Below, one piece after another: positions 15,446-23,412 of a DNA stretch of 64,000 bases; position 1 is the first letter of the stretch; every line of letters begins with the position of its first letter. The notes beneath the pieces were generated by a model. The model saw only the letters and a list, made by a program, of their open reading frames with translations. It did not search any database and was not told the DNA's origin. This DNA is from JBBSUQ01 sp964389755. Its GTDB lineage: Bacteria > Bacteroidota > Bacteroidia > Flavobacteriales_D > Crocinitomicaceae. Made by a program: the position numbers and the translations under genes. The stretch is from NCBI GenBank assembly GCA_964389755.1, contig CAYMEW010000015.1, forward strand, positions 21,655 to 85,654. Reading direction: 5' to 3'.

Positions 15446-17802
15446 TTTTGCGAGTTTGAATTGTTTTCGAGTTCCGAAAGGCGTTGACGCAATGCTTCGT
15501 TCTCTTTTGAAAGCCTGATCATATACAACGTCAGTTCCTCGATTTTTTCCATCATTTTGACTTCCATTTCCGCTACGTCAAGTCCGGAATTTTCTACTTC
15601 CGAGGCGGCAGGAATGTTTGGAAGGTGCCCGTTTTGCTGAATGAACTGTTCGACTTCCGAAAGGGGTACGAGAACATAATTTTCAGAGAAAACATAGTCT
15701 GCCCAACCCGATTCCACGATGATCTTTTTGGCGCGGATCCCTCCGTTCACGAGCAGGCGGTAGGTCGTATCAAAACTTTTTGTTCCGATTCCGACACTGC
15801 CGTTGTTACTGATGAAAAAGGCGCTGTCTGCCGAATTCGTGCTTCCGTTTTGAACCTGGAATCGCGCGGACGGATTTGCCGTACCCACACCGATATTTCC
15901 GGGTACGAGGGTGTACATGATACTATCACCGTTTAAAGTGTCCAGTATCCAGGTTTCGGACGGTACTTTAAAAGTGGCAGGTGTCCATTGATCCCCGATC
16001 CACTGTAATACCTGTCCTTCTCCTGGCACCGAGTCGGCGATGGCTTTTCCGTTGAGTTTGTTTGCGTTCCAGATTGCGGAGTCGCTTTGTGCACTAAAGA
16101 GCGAATCACCTGTCAGCAGGAGTCCGTTACCGGCTGCATATTTCAGAGGTGTTTGTGCTTTCCATTGTGAGCCGTCCCATTGTAACACCTGTCCGGAAAC
16201 CGGTGCCCCGGAAGATACCGGAGATCCCTGTATTTTGCTGACGGTAGGATTCGGATATTTTCCGCTGAGATCGCCACCAGCACTTCCGTTTGCGGCATCT
16301 ACTGCACGTTGGGCTGCGGCTACGGCGGTATCCTTTGCAACCTCGGCCTGTGTTGCGTAGTTTTCGGCTTCCGTAACGGATTCTGCTGCTTCGGTAGCGG
16401 ATTCGGTTGCTTCTGTAGCCGCTTCCGTGGCTTCTGTTGCAGATGCCGAGGCTTCCGTTGCTGCTCCCGTCGCTTCTGCGGCAGCCCCGGTCGCTTCTGC
16501 TGCAGCGCCTGTTGCTTCCACTGCGGCGGCTGTTGCCTCTGCGGCGGCACCGGTTGCCTCGGCTGCCGCTCCTGTCGCTTCCGCAGCTGCTGCTGTCGCT
16601 TCTGCCGCCGAAGCAAGTGCCGCAGCTGCTGAGGCCGCCGCGGCTACTGAGCATTCGCATTCTCCTTCCGGACCTTCCGGACCTTGTGGCCCTTGTGGTC
16701 CCTGAGGACCTTCGGGACCCTGTGCACCCTGCGGGCCACGTATATTTTCTGTGAGTGTCCAGCTATTGTTTGTTTTCTGGTAAACATTGGCAGAAAGCGT
16801 GTCGAGAAAAAGATCATTGTCAGAACCGAGTGAGGTAGCCGGGGTGCCGCTTCCGGTATACCATACGGATCCGTTTGCCCCGGCCGGTCCCTGCGGGCCT
16901 TCAGGTCCTTGCGGTCCCGCATCCCCCTGCAGTCCGCGAATATTTTCAGTAAGTGCCCATATATTGTTGTTTTTCTGATAGACATTTGCAGAAAGTGTAT
17001 CGAGGAAGAGATCACTGTTAACGCCCAGCGCCGCATCCGGGGAGCCGCTTCCGGTATACCAAACGGATCCGTTCCTTCCCGCCGGCCCCTGTGGTCCTGC
17101 TTCGCCTTGCTGGCCTGCTGGTCCTTGCGGCCCGGGAGGTCCGACGAGTCCGCTTGTATCCCCGACCCACTGGCCGGAGGCCGAAATTACGGACGAACCG
17201 TTTATCGCGATGTTGCCGTTTACATCCAGTTTTGAATTCGGAGTGGCTGTTCCGATTCCTACATTTCCACCATTATAGTAGAGGTTCGTACCGTTTAGCG
17301 TCCAGTATTGCTCCGTTCCGCCCACCACAACCACGGCAATCGCGCCGTCATACTGATTGTTGAAAGGCGGTTTGTAACCTTCCGTGATGTAATAAATACC
17401 TTCCGTTGCCGGTACCGAAAAACCGGTTTGAAATGTTCCGTTTGCCGGGATGGAACTTCCTGAAAAAAACGACTTGATCTGTTGGCCGCCGAATGAAACA
17501 GACCAGGTTGTATATCCAATCGTGCAGGGCTGATTATTCGTTGCGCTGATCGCATAATCAAAGGAGATACTTATCGAATCTCCCGGCTGAGCGCCAAACC
17601 AGGAATTTCCGCCTCCGTTGACGCGAACGTTCGTAAAGGTCACGTTGTAATCACAGGCCTGGTACACGCTTACGGTTTCGGAAGTTACCGTGGTCGGAGG
17701 AATCAGTGTTTGCGCTTCGAGGAAAGCCGGGAAAAAAAGTAGTCCGTAGCAGCATGCCAAACACGAAACGAATCTTTTTGGAATCGGGTTAATCTTTTTC
17801 AT
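15442..17802 (-). CDS. Collagen-like, alanine-rich secreted fibre protein
   Basis: Residues 1-31 form a signal peptide. After a beta-rich head (to about 165) come a short NVGIGTATP fibre repeat (about 180-188), three Gly-X-Y collagen-like runs (about 221-243, 290-310, 356-380) and two copies of a module beginning GSVWYTGSG (about 245-290 and 311-356). A Cys pair follows (ECEC, 381-384), then an alanine-rich heptad region (about 386-505, units such as EATGAAA), GGDLSGKYPNPT, a second fibre region and the Bacteroidota C-terminal domain (WADYVFSENYVLVPLSEVE, then a coiled coil). It resembles a phage-tail-fibre-like trimeric adhesin on a secreted backbone. It is the first gene of the operon. Confidence 0.85.
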   Translation of the reverse strand: MKKINPIPKRFVSCLACCYGLLFFPAFLEAQTLIPPTTVTSETVSVYQACDYNVTFTNVRVNGGGNSWFGAQPGDSISISFDYAISATNNQPCTIGYTTWSVSFGGQQIKSFFSGSSIPANGTFQTGFSVPATEGIYYITEGYKPPFNNQYDGAIAVVVVGGTEQYWTLNGTNLYYNGGNVGIGTATPNSKLDVNGNIAINGSSVISASGQWVGDTSGLVGPPGPQGPAGQQGEAGPQGPAGRNGSVWYTGSGSPDAALGVNSDLFLDTLSANVYQKNNNIWALTENIRGLQGDAGPQGPEGPQGPAGANGSVWYTGSGTPATSLGSDNDLFLDTLSANVYQKTNNSWTLTENIRGPQGAQGPEGPQGPQGPQGPEGPEGECECSVAAAASAAAALASAAEATAAAAEATGAAAEATGAAAEATAAAVEATGAAAEATGAAAEATGAATEASASATEATEAATEATESATEAAESVTEAENYATQAEVAKDTAVAAAQRAVDAANGSAGGDLSGKYPNPTVSKIQGSPVSSGAPVSGQVLQWDGSQWKAQTPLKYAAGNGLLLTGDSLFSAQSDSAIWNANKLNGKAIADSVPGEGQVLQWIGDQWTPATFKVPSETWILDTLNGDSIMYTLVPGNIGVGTANPSARFQVQNGSTNSADSAFFISNNGSVGIGTKSFDTTYRLLVNGGIRAKKIIVESGWADYVFSENYVLVPLSEVEQFIQQNGHLPNIPAASEVENSGLDVAEMEVKMMEKIEELTLYMIRLSKENEALRQRLSELENNSNSQK
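16330..16640 (-). repeat. Degenerate 21-bp tandem repeats coding for alanine-rich heptads
   Basis: This part of the fibre gene is built of 21-bp units encoding heptads such as EATGAAA and EATAAAA, with synonymous drift between units. The periodicity suggests a coiled coil or stalk and could expand or contract by slippage. Confidence 0.8.
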
Positions 17803-17803
17803 A

Positions 17804-17883
17804 AACAGTAGTTATTCGGATAATTGCTATCCGATACAAAAGAAGTACATCGCGATGGACGGCGAGCGCGTTAAACTACTGTT
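17804..17883 (-). promoter_or_regulatory. Leader with nested inverted repeats before the fibre operon
   Basis: Just upstream of the fibre ATG lies TCGGATA (17816-17822), five bases, then TATCCGA (17828-17834), a perfect 7-base inverted repeat. It is enclosed by a second pair of exact 10-base arms at 17804-17813 and 17874-17883. These could form a structured 5' leader or an operator. Confidence 0.5.
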
Positions 17884-17918
17884 ATCGTTAATCAGGTAGA
17901 AACACCTAAGGAAATAGC

Positions 17919-17952
17919 TAAAAAAAGAAAAGGAAGCCTTTTGAGCTTCCTT
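17919..17952 (-). terminator. Intrinsic terminator after the tRNA-Pro pair
   Basis: On the minus strand AAGGAAGC, a seven-base loop and GCTTCCTT are followed by a T-rich run. It begins immediately after the tRNA 3' end and should end the tRNA transcript before the fibre operon leader. Confidence 0.8.
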
Positions 17953-17953
17953 G

Positions 17954-18026
17954 TCGGGATGACTGGACTCGAACCAGCGACCCCCACGTCCCGAACGTGG
18001 TACGCTACCAACTGCGCTACATCCCG
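17954..18026 (-). tRNA. tRNA-Pro (anticodon CGG)
   Basis: The minus strand gives a 73-base cloverleaf. The 5' acceptor strand CGGGATG pairs with CATCCCG, the discriminator is A, and the anticodon stem CCACG/CGTGG holds loop TTCGGGA, so the anticodon is CGG. The T arm is CTGGTTCGAGTCCAG. CCA is not encoded. Confidence 0.93.
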
Positions 18027-18032
18027 TTTTTG

Positions 18033-18105
18033 TCGGGGTGACTGGATTCGAACCAGCGACCCCTAGCACCCCATGCTAGTACGCTACCAACTGCGCCACA
18101 CCCCG
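18033..18105 (-). tRNA. tRNA-Pro (anticodon GGG)
   Basis: The acceptor strands CGGGGTG and CACCCCG pair, the discriminator is A, and the anticodon stem CTAGC/GCTAG holds loop ATGGGGT, giving anticodon GGG. It lies six bases upstream of the other tRNA-Pro and shares its D and T arms almost exactly, so the pair arose by tandem duplication. CCA is not encoded. Confidence 0.93.
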
Positions 18106-18143
18106 ATCGGGCCCGCAAAGTTAATATTATTGCAGAATTAAAA

Positions 18144-18788
18144 TTACATCGCCTTTGTTTTTTCCATTAGAAAATTCAATTCACGCTGAAGATTCCCACG
18201 AGCCGTATCCTCAAAGTTTTTGGAATAGAGTTCCGTAAGATAAATTCCTGGCCGGGACAACAACTTCTTTAAAACAGCGATACGTCCCGGAACGTACAGT
18301 GAATCAGAGTAAACGGCGTATTCCTTCCGGATTTGTTTGCTGTATGCATCATATTTTTCCGGCGCCGCGCTTAAAATAGAAAGGTCGAAGTCCAACAACC
18401 AGCAGTTGTCCGAATCAGTATGATCGGACGGTTCGTGTTTTTGAGTACTTCGGATCAGTTGCCCGATGCGTATTCGCTCATTTTCGGGAATGCCTGCTAT
18501 TTGCAACTCCTGCTGAGCGAGTTCGGCACTTCGTTCTTCATTATCAGTACGCGTAACGTCATAAATGGCATCGTGATACCAGACAGACCACGCAATTATG
18601 TCCGCCCGTTTAAGTTGCGCTTCGTGCCTGCCAACGAGTTGTAGCATATCCGCGATGTGGTGTACATTATGGTAATATCTGTTTGGTTCCGAATACCGCG
18701 CAATCAGGTTTTCGAAAATTTCCATACCGCTCTCTCGTTTCCCGGTAAGGTCAGACCATTGTGTTCTTAGAAATTCAATTGGATGCAT
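18144..18788 (-). CDS. HD-domain phosphohydrolase
   Basis: A frame exists from 18815, but starting at 18788 (MHPIEFLRTQW) gives the usual N-terminus. The 214-residue protein contains YHNVHHI, WYHDAIYD and a later LLDFDLSIL: the His, His-Asp and Asp ligands of predicted metal-dependent HD hydrolases. Such enzymes cleave nucleotides or phosphoesters in the cytoplasm. The start lies inside the end of the preceding paralogue gene (14-base overlap), suggesting translational coupling. Its stop is 39 bp before the tRNA-Pro 5' end. Confidence 0.8.
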   Translation of the reverse strand: MHPIEFLRTQWSDLTGKRESGMEIFENLIARYSEPNRYYHNVHHIADMLQLVGRHEAQLKRADIIAWSVWYHDAIYDVTRTDNEERSAELAQQELQIAGIPENERIRIGQLIRSTQKHEPSDHTDSDNCWLLDFDLSILSAAPEKYDAYSKQIRKEYAVYSDSLYVPGRIAVLKKLLSRPGIYLTELYSKNFEDTARGNLQRELNFLMEKTKAM

Positions 18789-20547
18789 ATACTTTAAATA
18801 TCTCCAGGTTGTCAATAGCCAGGTGTTTCCGGATGAACTGGTTCCACTTTTTCATTTTGAGTTCGAGTACGCCGTGCGCCGTTTCGCGGCAAAAACGTTC
18901 TTCCAGAAAGTAGAGTTTCTGGTTATATTCGTAACACAGTTTGTCCAGGGCTTCCGCACTTCGATCTGATTCCGCGATCCGTCTTTCAAACTCGCGCCTA
19001 AGAATTTCGGCCAGGTCAAAATACATGTTTATGAAACACAGTCCTTCGCGGTCGGAGGGCAGGTGAAAGTAACTGCCATAAGGGTCGAAAACGACAGCAG
19101 TCACAATCTGCACGCTGTCTCCAATCACCGTGCGATCGGCAAAAATGTGAACCAGCAGGTTGTAATTTCGCGCGCCGCTCATATTGAACCGGGAGACTTT
19201 AACGTCCGGAGGCACGGCTTCCCGGTAGAGCATGCGTTGCGGAGACCACTGTAAATAGGCGTGTTTCAACAGGAAATACTGGATGTGATCGTCATGTTGC
19301 CGGACCGTGTCGCGGTTGGTAAGCGTGTGTGGATCGTCCAAAAAAGCTTCGTTCTCATGATGCTCATCATGCAGGCTCAGTTCCGTATTCTGTTCCCAGA
19401 AATACCCATTGTAGGGAAGCGCGTTGATCTTTCGGTAATCGGCGTGTTCTACCGGACCGAAATCAAAATGCGGATCGTCAAAAGGTTCGTCGTAGTCGTA
19501 GGCATATAAAAGGGCTTTCGTGGAAACTTCGTAACCCATACCGTCTTCCTGCAGGTAATCGATCGTATAGTTGAAGTCCACGTGTTGAAAACGCATAGTC
19601 CCGTCCTTTTTTTCAAAGGTTTTGGTCACATTCAGGTCGAGGTCTCGGATTGAGTCACCCGGAAAAGCAAGGAACGGATGCTGTGCGGCATGTTCGCAGC
19701 GGAGTTCGATCTTGTGAATTTCGGAGTGATCCGGGTCGATCCAAACCGTTCCGGAAAAGAAGGCACCGGAAGTATCACGCGGTGTAAAACGGATCACGCA
19801 AATGGAGTCTCCGGCTTCATTCCGGTAGTTTCCGCCCGGTCGTAAAATAAAATCCCTTCGCATCTGCCGTGAATTGAGTTCCAGGGGAGAAACCGGGAAG
19901 AATTTATTTTCATTCGTCAGCTTCATGCGAACAATGGCGATGGAACTTTCGGTGGAACGAAATAAAATATTTTTTAGCGGACGCACGCCAATACGACCTG
20001 TTTTAACCGTAAGGTCGTCCAGATCGTAGCCTTTGACGAGTCCATTGTAATAGCATTCGACGAGTTCGATCTGTTTACCGTCTATGAAACTTTTTAATTC
20101 GTAATAATCGCGGGACCGGTATCTTCCTTTGGGTGCCTTCGCAGCACAGCGATGCAGATAGGTATACAAGTAATCGTAAGCGCTGGCCGAAACAGTGACC
20201 ATTTGCGTAACCTGGTAACTGCGTTCCAGCCGAATTTCATAAATACGCCCGGTGTCACTGACCGGGAAGAATAGCGTTTCGTAGCCGGTTAGCGTGACGC
20301 GCAGTGTATCGGGAAGTTTTGAAAGTCTGAGTTTAAAATAACCATTCTCATCCGTTAGGGTACCTGTCCGGTTTTGCGTGGAATAAATGCGTGCATAAGG
20401 CAAAATTTCACCGCTTTCACTGTCTTTCAGTCTTCCTTCAAGGGTTTGGGCTTCAAGTAACGAAGACGATAGTATAAGTAAAAGCAGCATGAGGTGCTTC
20501 CAACATTTCGAACTATGGTCTTTGTATTTCCGGTGTTGTACTTTCAT
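18775..20547 (-). CDS. Secreted carboxypeptidase-regulatory-like domain protein, paralogue 2
   Basis: An in-frame ATG lies at 20673, but the signal peptide (HLMLLLLILSSSLLEAQ) argues for a start at 20547. After cleavage comes a CarboxypepD-regulatory/transthyretin-like domain (LEGRLKDSESGEILPYARI, TLTDENGYFKLRL), then about 450 residues of Bacteroidota-specific sequence including a motif YYELKSFIDGKQIELVE. The neighbouring upstream gene encodes a protein of the same architecture, so the pair are tandem paralogues. Proteins of this kind are cell-envelope-exposed; the function is unknown. The start overlaps the upstream gene by about 35 bases. Confidence 0.78.
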   Translation of the reverse strand: MKVQHRKYKDHSSKCWKHLMLLLLILSSSLLEAQTLEGRLKDSESGEILPYARIYSTQNRTGTLTDENGYFKLRLSKLPDTLRVTLTGYETLFFPVSDTGRIYEIRLERSYQVTQMVTVSASAYDYLYTYLHRCAAKAPKGRYRSRDYYELKSFIDGKQIELVECYYNGLVKGYDLDDLTVKTGRIGVRPLKNILFRSTESSIAIVRMKLTNENKFFPVSPLELNSRQMRRDFILRPGGNYRNEAGDSICVIRFTPRDTSGAFFSGTVWIDPDHSEIHKIELRCEHAAQHPFLAFPGDSIRDLDLNVTKTFEKKDGTMRFQHVDFNYTIDYLQEDGMGYEVSTKALLYAYDYDEPFDDPHFDFGPVEHADYRKINALPYNGYFWEQNTELSLHDEHHENEAFLDDPHTLTNRDTVRQHDDHIQYFLLKHAYLQWSPQRMLYREAVPPDVKVSRFNMSGARNYNLLVHIFADRTVIGDSVQIVTAVVFDPYGSYFHLPSDREGLCFINMYFDLAEILRREFERRIAESDRSAEALDKLCYEYNQKLYFLEERFCRETAHGVLELKMKKWNQFIRKHLAIDNLEIFKVYASN

Positions 20548-22300
20548 TTTCTGAAATATAAGGTTGAAAAAGTTCAATATTGTCAATACCGAGAGAATCG
20601 CGCACCACCCCGTTCCACATTTCGGTTTTTCGTTGGTTGGTTCCCCGGTCACATTCTTTGAAATAGCGTTCACGCAGGTCGATTAGTTTCTGATCGTATG
20701 TTTGGCAAATGCGTTCAAAACTCGCGACCTGCCGGTCGGATGCGTCGAATTCAGCCTGCATCTCCCGGCGAAGTATTTCGCAGAGGTCGAAATAAATATT
20801 CATAAAGCAGACTGCCTTTGGATCAACAGGCAGGTAATAATAGCTTTCAAACGGATCGAAAACGGTTTCCGTACAGATAATAATACTATCGCCGGCCCCG
20901 GTTCGGTCTGCATAAAGCTGGACGCTAAGATCGTACCTGCGTGCGGCACTTTGGGTTACCGGTCGCGCGATATCCGTAAGTGTATCCTGTACGGCTTCGC
21001 GAAAGCGGATCCTTTTTTCGGACGACCAGTGAATATACGGATGTTCAAAATTTTCGGTTCGCTGCGGATACTTATTTGTTTCGAAAAAGCGTTTTCCCAG
21101 AGTCAGCGGATCGTTGAAAAATGCCGTGTTTTCCGAATGTTCCTCATTCAACATCATTTCCCGGTTGTTTTCCCAGAAGAATGCATTGTAGGGCATGGCG
21201 ATAATATTCCTGTAATCAGCGTAAAGTCCTTCATGGAGCCGGAAATGCGGTAGCAAAAAGGGATGTTGATAATCGTAGAAATATAACAGGGCACGCGTGT
21301 TTAGAGTATATTCTGCCCGGTTCCGGTCGGCATAATGAATGACATACTCAAAGTTAACCTGCCGGAAACGCATTTCTCCGTTCACCTTTTCAAATGTCTT
21401 GCTGATATGCAGGTCGAGCCGTTTGATCGTATCGTTCGGGAAAAGCGGAAGAAAAGGATGCTGTGTCGTATTTTGACAATCGTAATCAATGCGGTAAATA
21501 GTGTGGTTTTGCGGATCTATCCAGATCTTGCCGGAAAACATCCGGCTACTGTCCTGCCGGGGCTGAAAGCGGATCACATAGATCGAGTCATTGTTTTCAT
21601 CGAGGTAATCGGAAATGCGATTCAGGGTAAAGCGGTCTTTCATTTTCCGCAAATTCATTTCGAGTGGCGAAAGCGGGAAAAAATCATTGTGTTCCGCCAG
21701 ATTCATCCGCGTTATGGCCTTTGAATTTTCAGAGGAAAGAAAGAAGTGATTTTCATAGGGTTGCACTCCGAATCTTCCGGCTTTGAGCGAAAGTCGTTCG
21801 AGGTCATTGTTGCGGATCACACTGTTGTAAAAGCATTCAACGAGTTCGATCTGGCGATCTTCCGCATAGCTTTTTAATTCGTAGTAAGCCCGGGAGGTGT
21901 AAGTACTGCCTTGTTTTTTCCGGGCACATTTAAGCAGTAGTTTGTAAAGCAGATCATCACGCTCGGCGCTGATGTCGACCGTTTCAAGTTCCTGGTAGCT
22001 GATCTCCAGCGCGATGTCATAGGTGTTTTGCCCGGCGTTCAGTGCAATCAGCCGGGTTTCATAGCCGAACAAATAGATGCGCAGGGTATCCTCCGGGGAG
22101 GGAAGATCAAGACTAAAAAATCCGCTTTCATTACTTAAAGTTCCGAGTTTGGCCTGAAGCGAGAAAATCCGGGAAAAGGGAATGGGTTCACCCGTCCGGT
22201 CATTTATCACGTGGCCTTCCACATGGAAATTCTGCGCTCTTGAGATCGTAAGATAAAAAACGCTGATCAGGCAGAAAACAGATGTGAGGACCCGGTTCAT
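20513..22300 (-). CDS. Secreted carboxypeptidase-regulatory-like domain protein, paralogue 1
   Basis: The 595-residue protein has a signal peptide (MNRVLTSVFCLISVFYLTIS, cleavage near RAQ). A CarboxypepD-regulatory-like domain follows (VEGHVINDRTGEPIPFSRI, TLSNESGFFSLDL) and then the same long C-terminal region as its neighbour: YYELKSYAEDRQIELVECF, SPLEMNLRKM, KIWIDPQNHTIYRI and MPYNAFFWENN all have direct counterparts there. No peptidase motif is present. It starts one base after the SRPBCC gene stop, so it is probably co-transcribed with it. Confidence 0.8.
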   Translation of the reverse strand: MNRVLTSVFCLISVFYLTISRAQNFHVEGHVINDRTGEPIPFSRIFSLQAKLGTLSNESGFFSLDLPSPEDTLRIYLFGYETRLIALNAGQNTYDIALEISYQELETVDISAERDDLLYKLLLKCARKKQGSTYTSRAYYELKSYAEDRQIELVECFYNSVIRNNDLERLSLKAGRFGVQPYENHFFLSSENSKAITRMNLAEHNDFFPLSPLEMNLRKMKDRFTLNRISDYLDENNDSIYVIRFQPRQDSSRMFSGKIWIDPQNHTIYRIDYDCQNTTQHPFLPLFPNDTIKRLDLHISKTFEKVNGEMRFRQVNFEYVIHYADRNRAEYTLNTRALLYFYDYQHPFLLPHFRLHEGLYADYRNIIAMPYNAFFWENNREMMLNEEHSENTAFFNDPLTLGKRFFETNKYPQRTENFEHPYIHWSSEKRIRFREAVQDTLTDIARPVTQSAARRYDLSVQLYADRTGAGDSIIICTETVFDPFESYYYLPVDPKAVCFMNIYFDLCEILRREMQAEFDASDRQVASFERICQTYDQKLIDLRERYFKECDRGTNQRKTEMWNGVVRDSLGIDNIELFQPYISENESTTPEIQRP

Positions 22301-22301
22301 T

Positions 22302-22760
22302 TTATTTTTTCAGAAAGTCAAATGCGCCTTTGCGTAAGTTGATACCGTATTCGAGGGAAGCTTTCATACAGGCCAGGAAGTTCGCCCAGCCTTCCGTGTT
22401 ATCTTTCAGCCATTTGATGCCTGCCTCGTTATTCGGCCTGCTCTTTTCCGTGACCGTAATAAGCGTTTGTGAACCGTTATCTACCGGCTCAAGGAGGAAA
22501 TCTACGGTGGTTTTTTGCGCATCGGAGCCCCACGAAAGTGAAACCAGCTGATCGGGTTCAACCTTTTCGGTTTTTACCGGGAACTCATCGTTAAACTCCG
22601 GGAACTTCCAGTAAACTGTTTTCCCGCTTTCGAGCGGTCCAGAACCTTTTTCAAGAAAGTAGCCGGCCATTTTCACCGGGTCAACAATGGCATCGAATAC
22701 TTCTGCTACCGGTTTTGCGATTTGCAATTTACAACGGATCTCAAGCGTTTCGTTTTTCAT
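22302..22760 (-). CDS. SRPBCC/AHSA1-like protein
   Basis: The 152-residue protein has the START-like helix-grip order of the AHSA1 group: a first strand and IAKPVAEVFDAIVDPVKMAGYF, then YWKFPEFNDEFPVK, LVSLSWGSD, a TLITVTE strand and a long C-terminal helix ending GWANFLACMKASLEYG. These proteins bind hydrophobic ligands or Hsp90; the ligand here is unknown. It is the first gene of the minus-strand run that includes the two envelope paralogues and the HD hydrolase. Confidence 0.8.
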   Translation of the reverse strand: MKNETLEIRCKLQIAKPVAEVFDAIVDPVKMAGYFLEKGSGPLESGKTVYWKFPEFNDEFPVKTEKVEPDQLVSLSWGSDAQKTTVDFLLEPVDNGSQTLITVTEKSRPNNEAGIKWLKDNTEGWANFLACMKASLEYGINLRKGAFDFLKK

Positions 22761-22898
22761 AGACGTTTGTGTTTACACTAAAGTAGCGAGAACCACGGAC
22801 ATGTGGAAGAAAATGACGGGAGAAATGAACACTTTAGCCCTTATGCAGGTCCGAAAATCCTAAAACGAAAAAGTCTGCAGGCGTTTAGCGTAAAAGTG

Positions 22899-22906
22899 TA
22901 TTTTTG
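22899..22906 (+). promoter_or_regulatory. TAnnTTTG -7 box for the GRDP-like gene
   Basis: TATTTTTG matches the -7 consensus. It is too close to the ATG at 22918 for a normal leader and supports the start at 22936. Confidence 0.55.
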
Positions 22907-22935
22907 CTTCGGCCGGCATGCCACCGTACAGCCAC

Positions 22936-23412
22936 ATGTCGAAATTAAAAGAACATATACAGCTTTGGGAAAGGATCCGTGATTTTGAAATGGATGATCC
23001 GGAAGCCTCTTTTTCATTCACCGACAGACTCTGCCGGGAGCAGGGCTGGAGTATGCAGTTTGCCATGCGGGCCGTTGCGGAATACAAAAAGTTCATGCTT
23101 TTGATCGCCATTTGTGATCATCCCTGTACGCCATCGGAAGCAGTGGATGAAGTATGGCACCTGCACCTGATCTATACACGTTCTTACTGGAAGCACTTTT
23201 GCGGGGACACCCTGGGACGCGAAGTCCATCACGAACCCACGAAAGGCATTTCGGAGCAGGAAAATTTCCGCGATCTCTATGAGAAAACACAACGAAGTTA
23301 TACTGCATTTTTCCTGGAACCAGCTCCGCAGGATATCTGGCCTGGTGTGGAAGAGCGTTTTGCGACCCGATCTCGCAAAAAAAATCCTTTTCGTATCAAA
23401 CTATTCAAATGA
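22936..23412 (+). CDS. Glycine-rich-domain-protein-like (WHxHL) protein
   Basis: The product from 22936 (MSKLKEHIQLW) is 158 residues, helical and soluble. Its central motif VDEVWHLHLIYTRSYW matches the signature of the plant GRDP-like family (V-D-x-x-W-H-x-H-L with Tyr/Tyr-Trp downstream), of which bacterial homologues are uncharacterised. There is no signal peptide. Its stop overlaps the next start by four bases (ATGA), so the two proteins are made together and probably work together. Confidence 0.75.
   Translation: MSKLKEHIQLWERIRDFEMDDPEASFSFTDRLCREQGWSMQFAMRAVAEYKKFMLLIAICDHPCTPSEAVDEVWHLHLIYTRSYWKHFCGDTLGREVHHEPTKGISEQENFRDLYEKTQRSYTAFFLEPAPQDIWPGVEERFATRSRKKNPFRIKLFK

Noticed and set aside
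16330..16640. Regular repeats that might be a CRISPR array
   Set aside because: The 21-bp units have no spacers, are in frame with a coding gene and encode heptads.
16309..16754. Long Gly/Cys- and Ser/Leu-rich frames opposite the fibre gene
   Set aside because: They are shadows of the alanine-rich 21-bp repeats read in other frames; the composition is non-biological.
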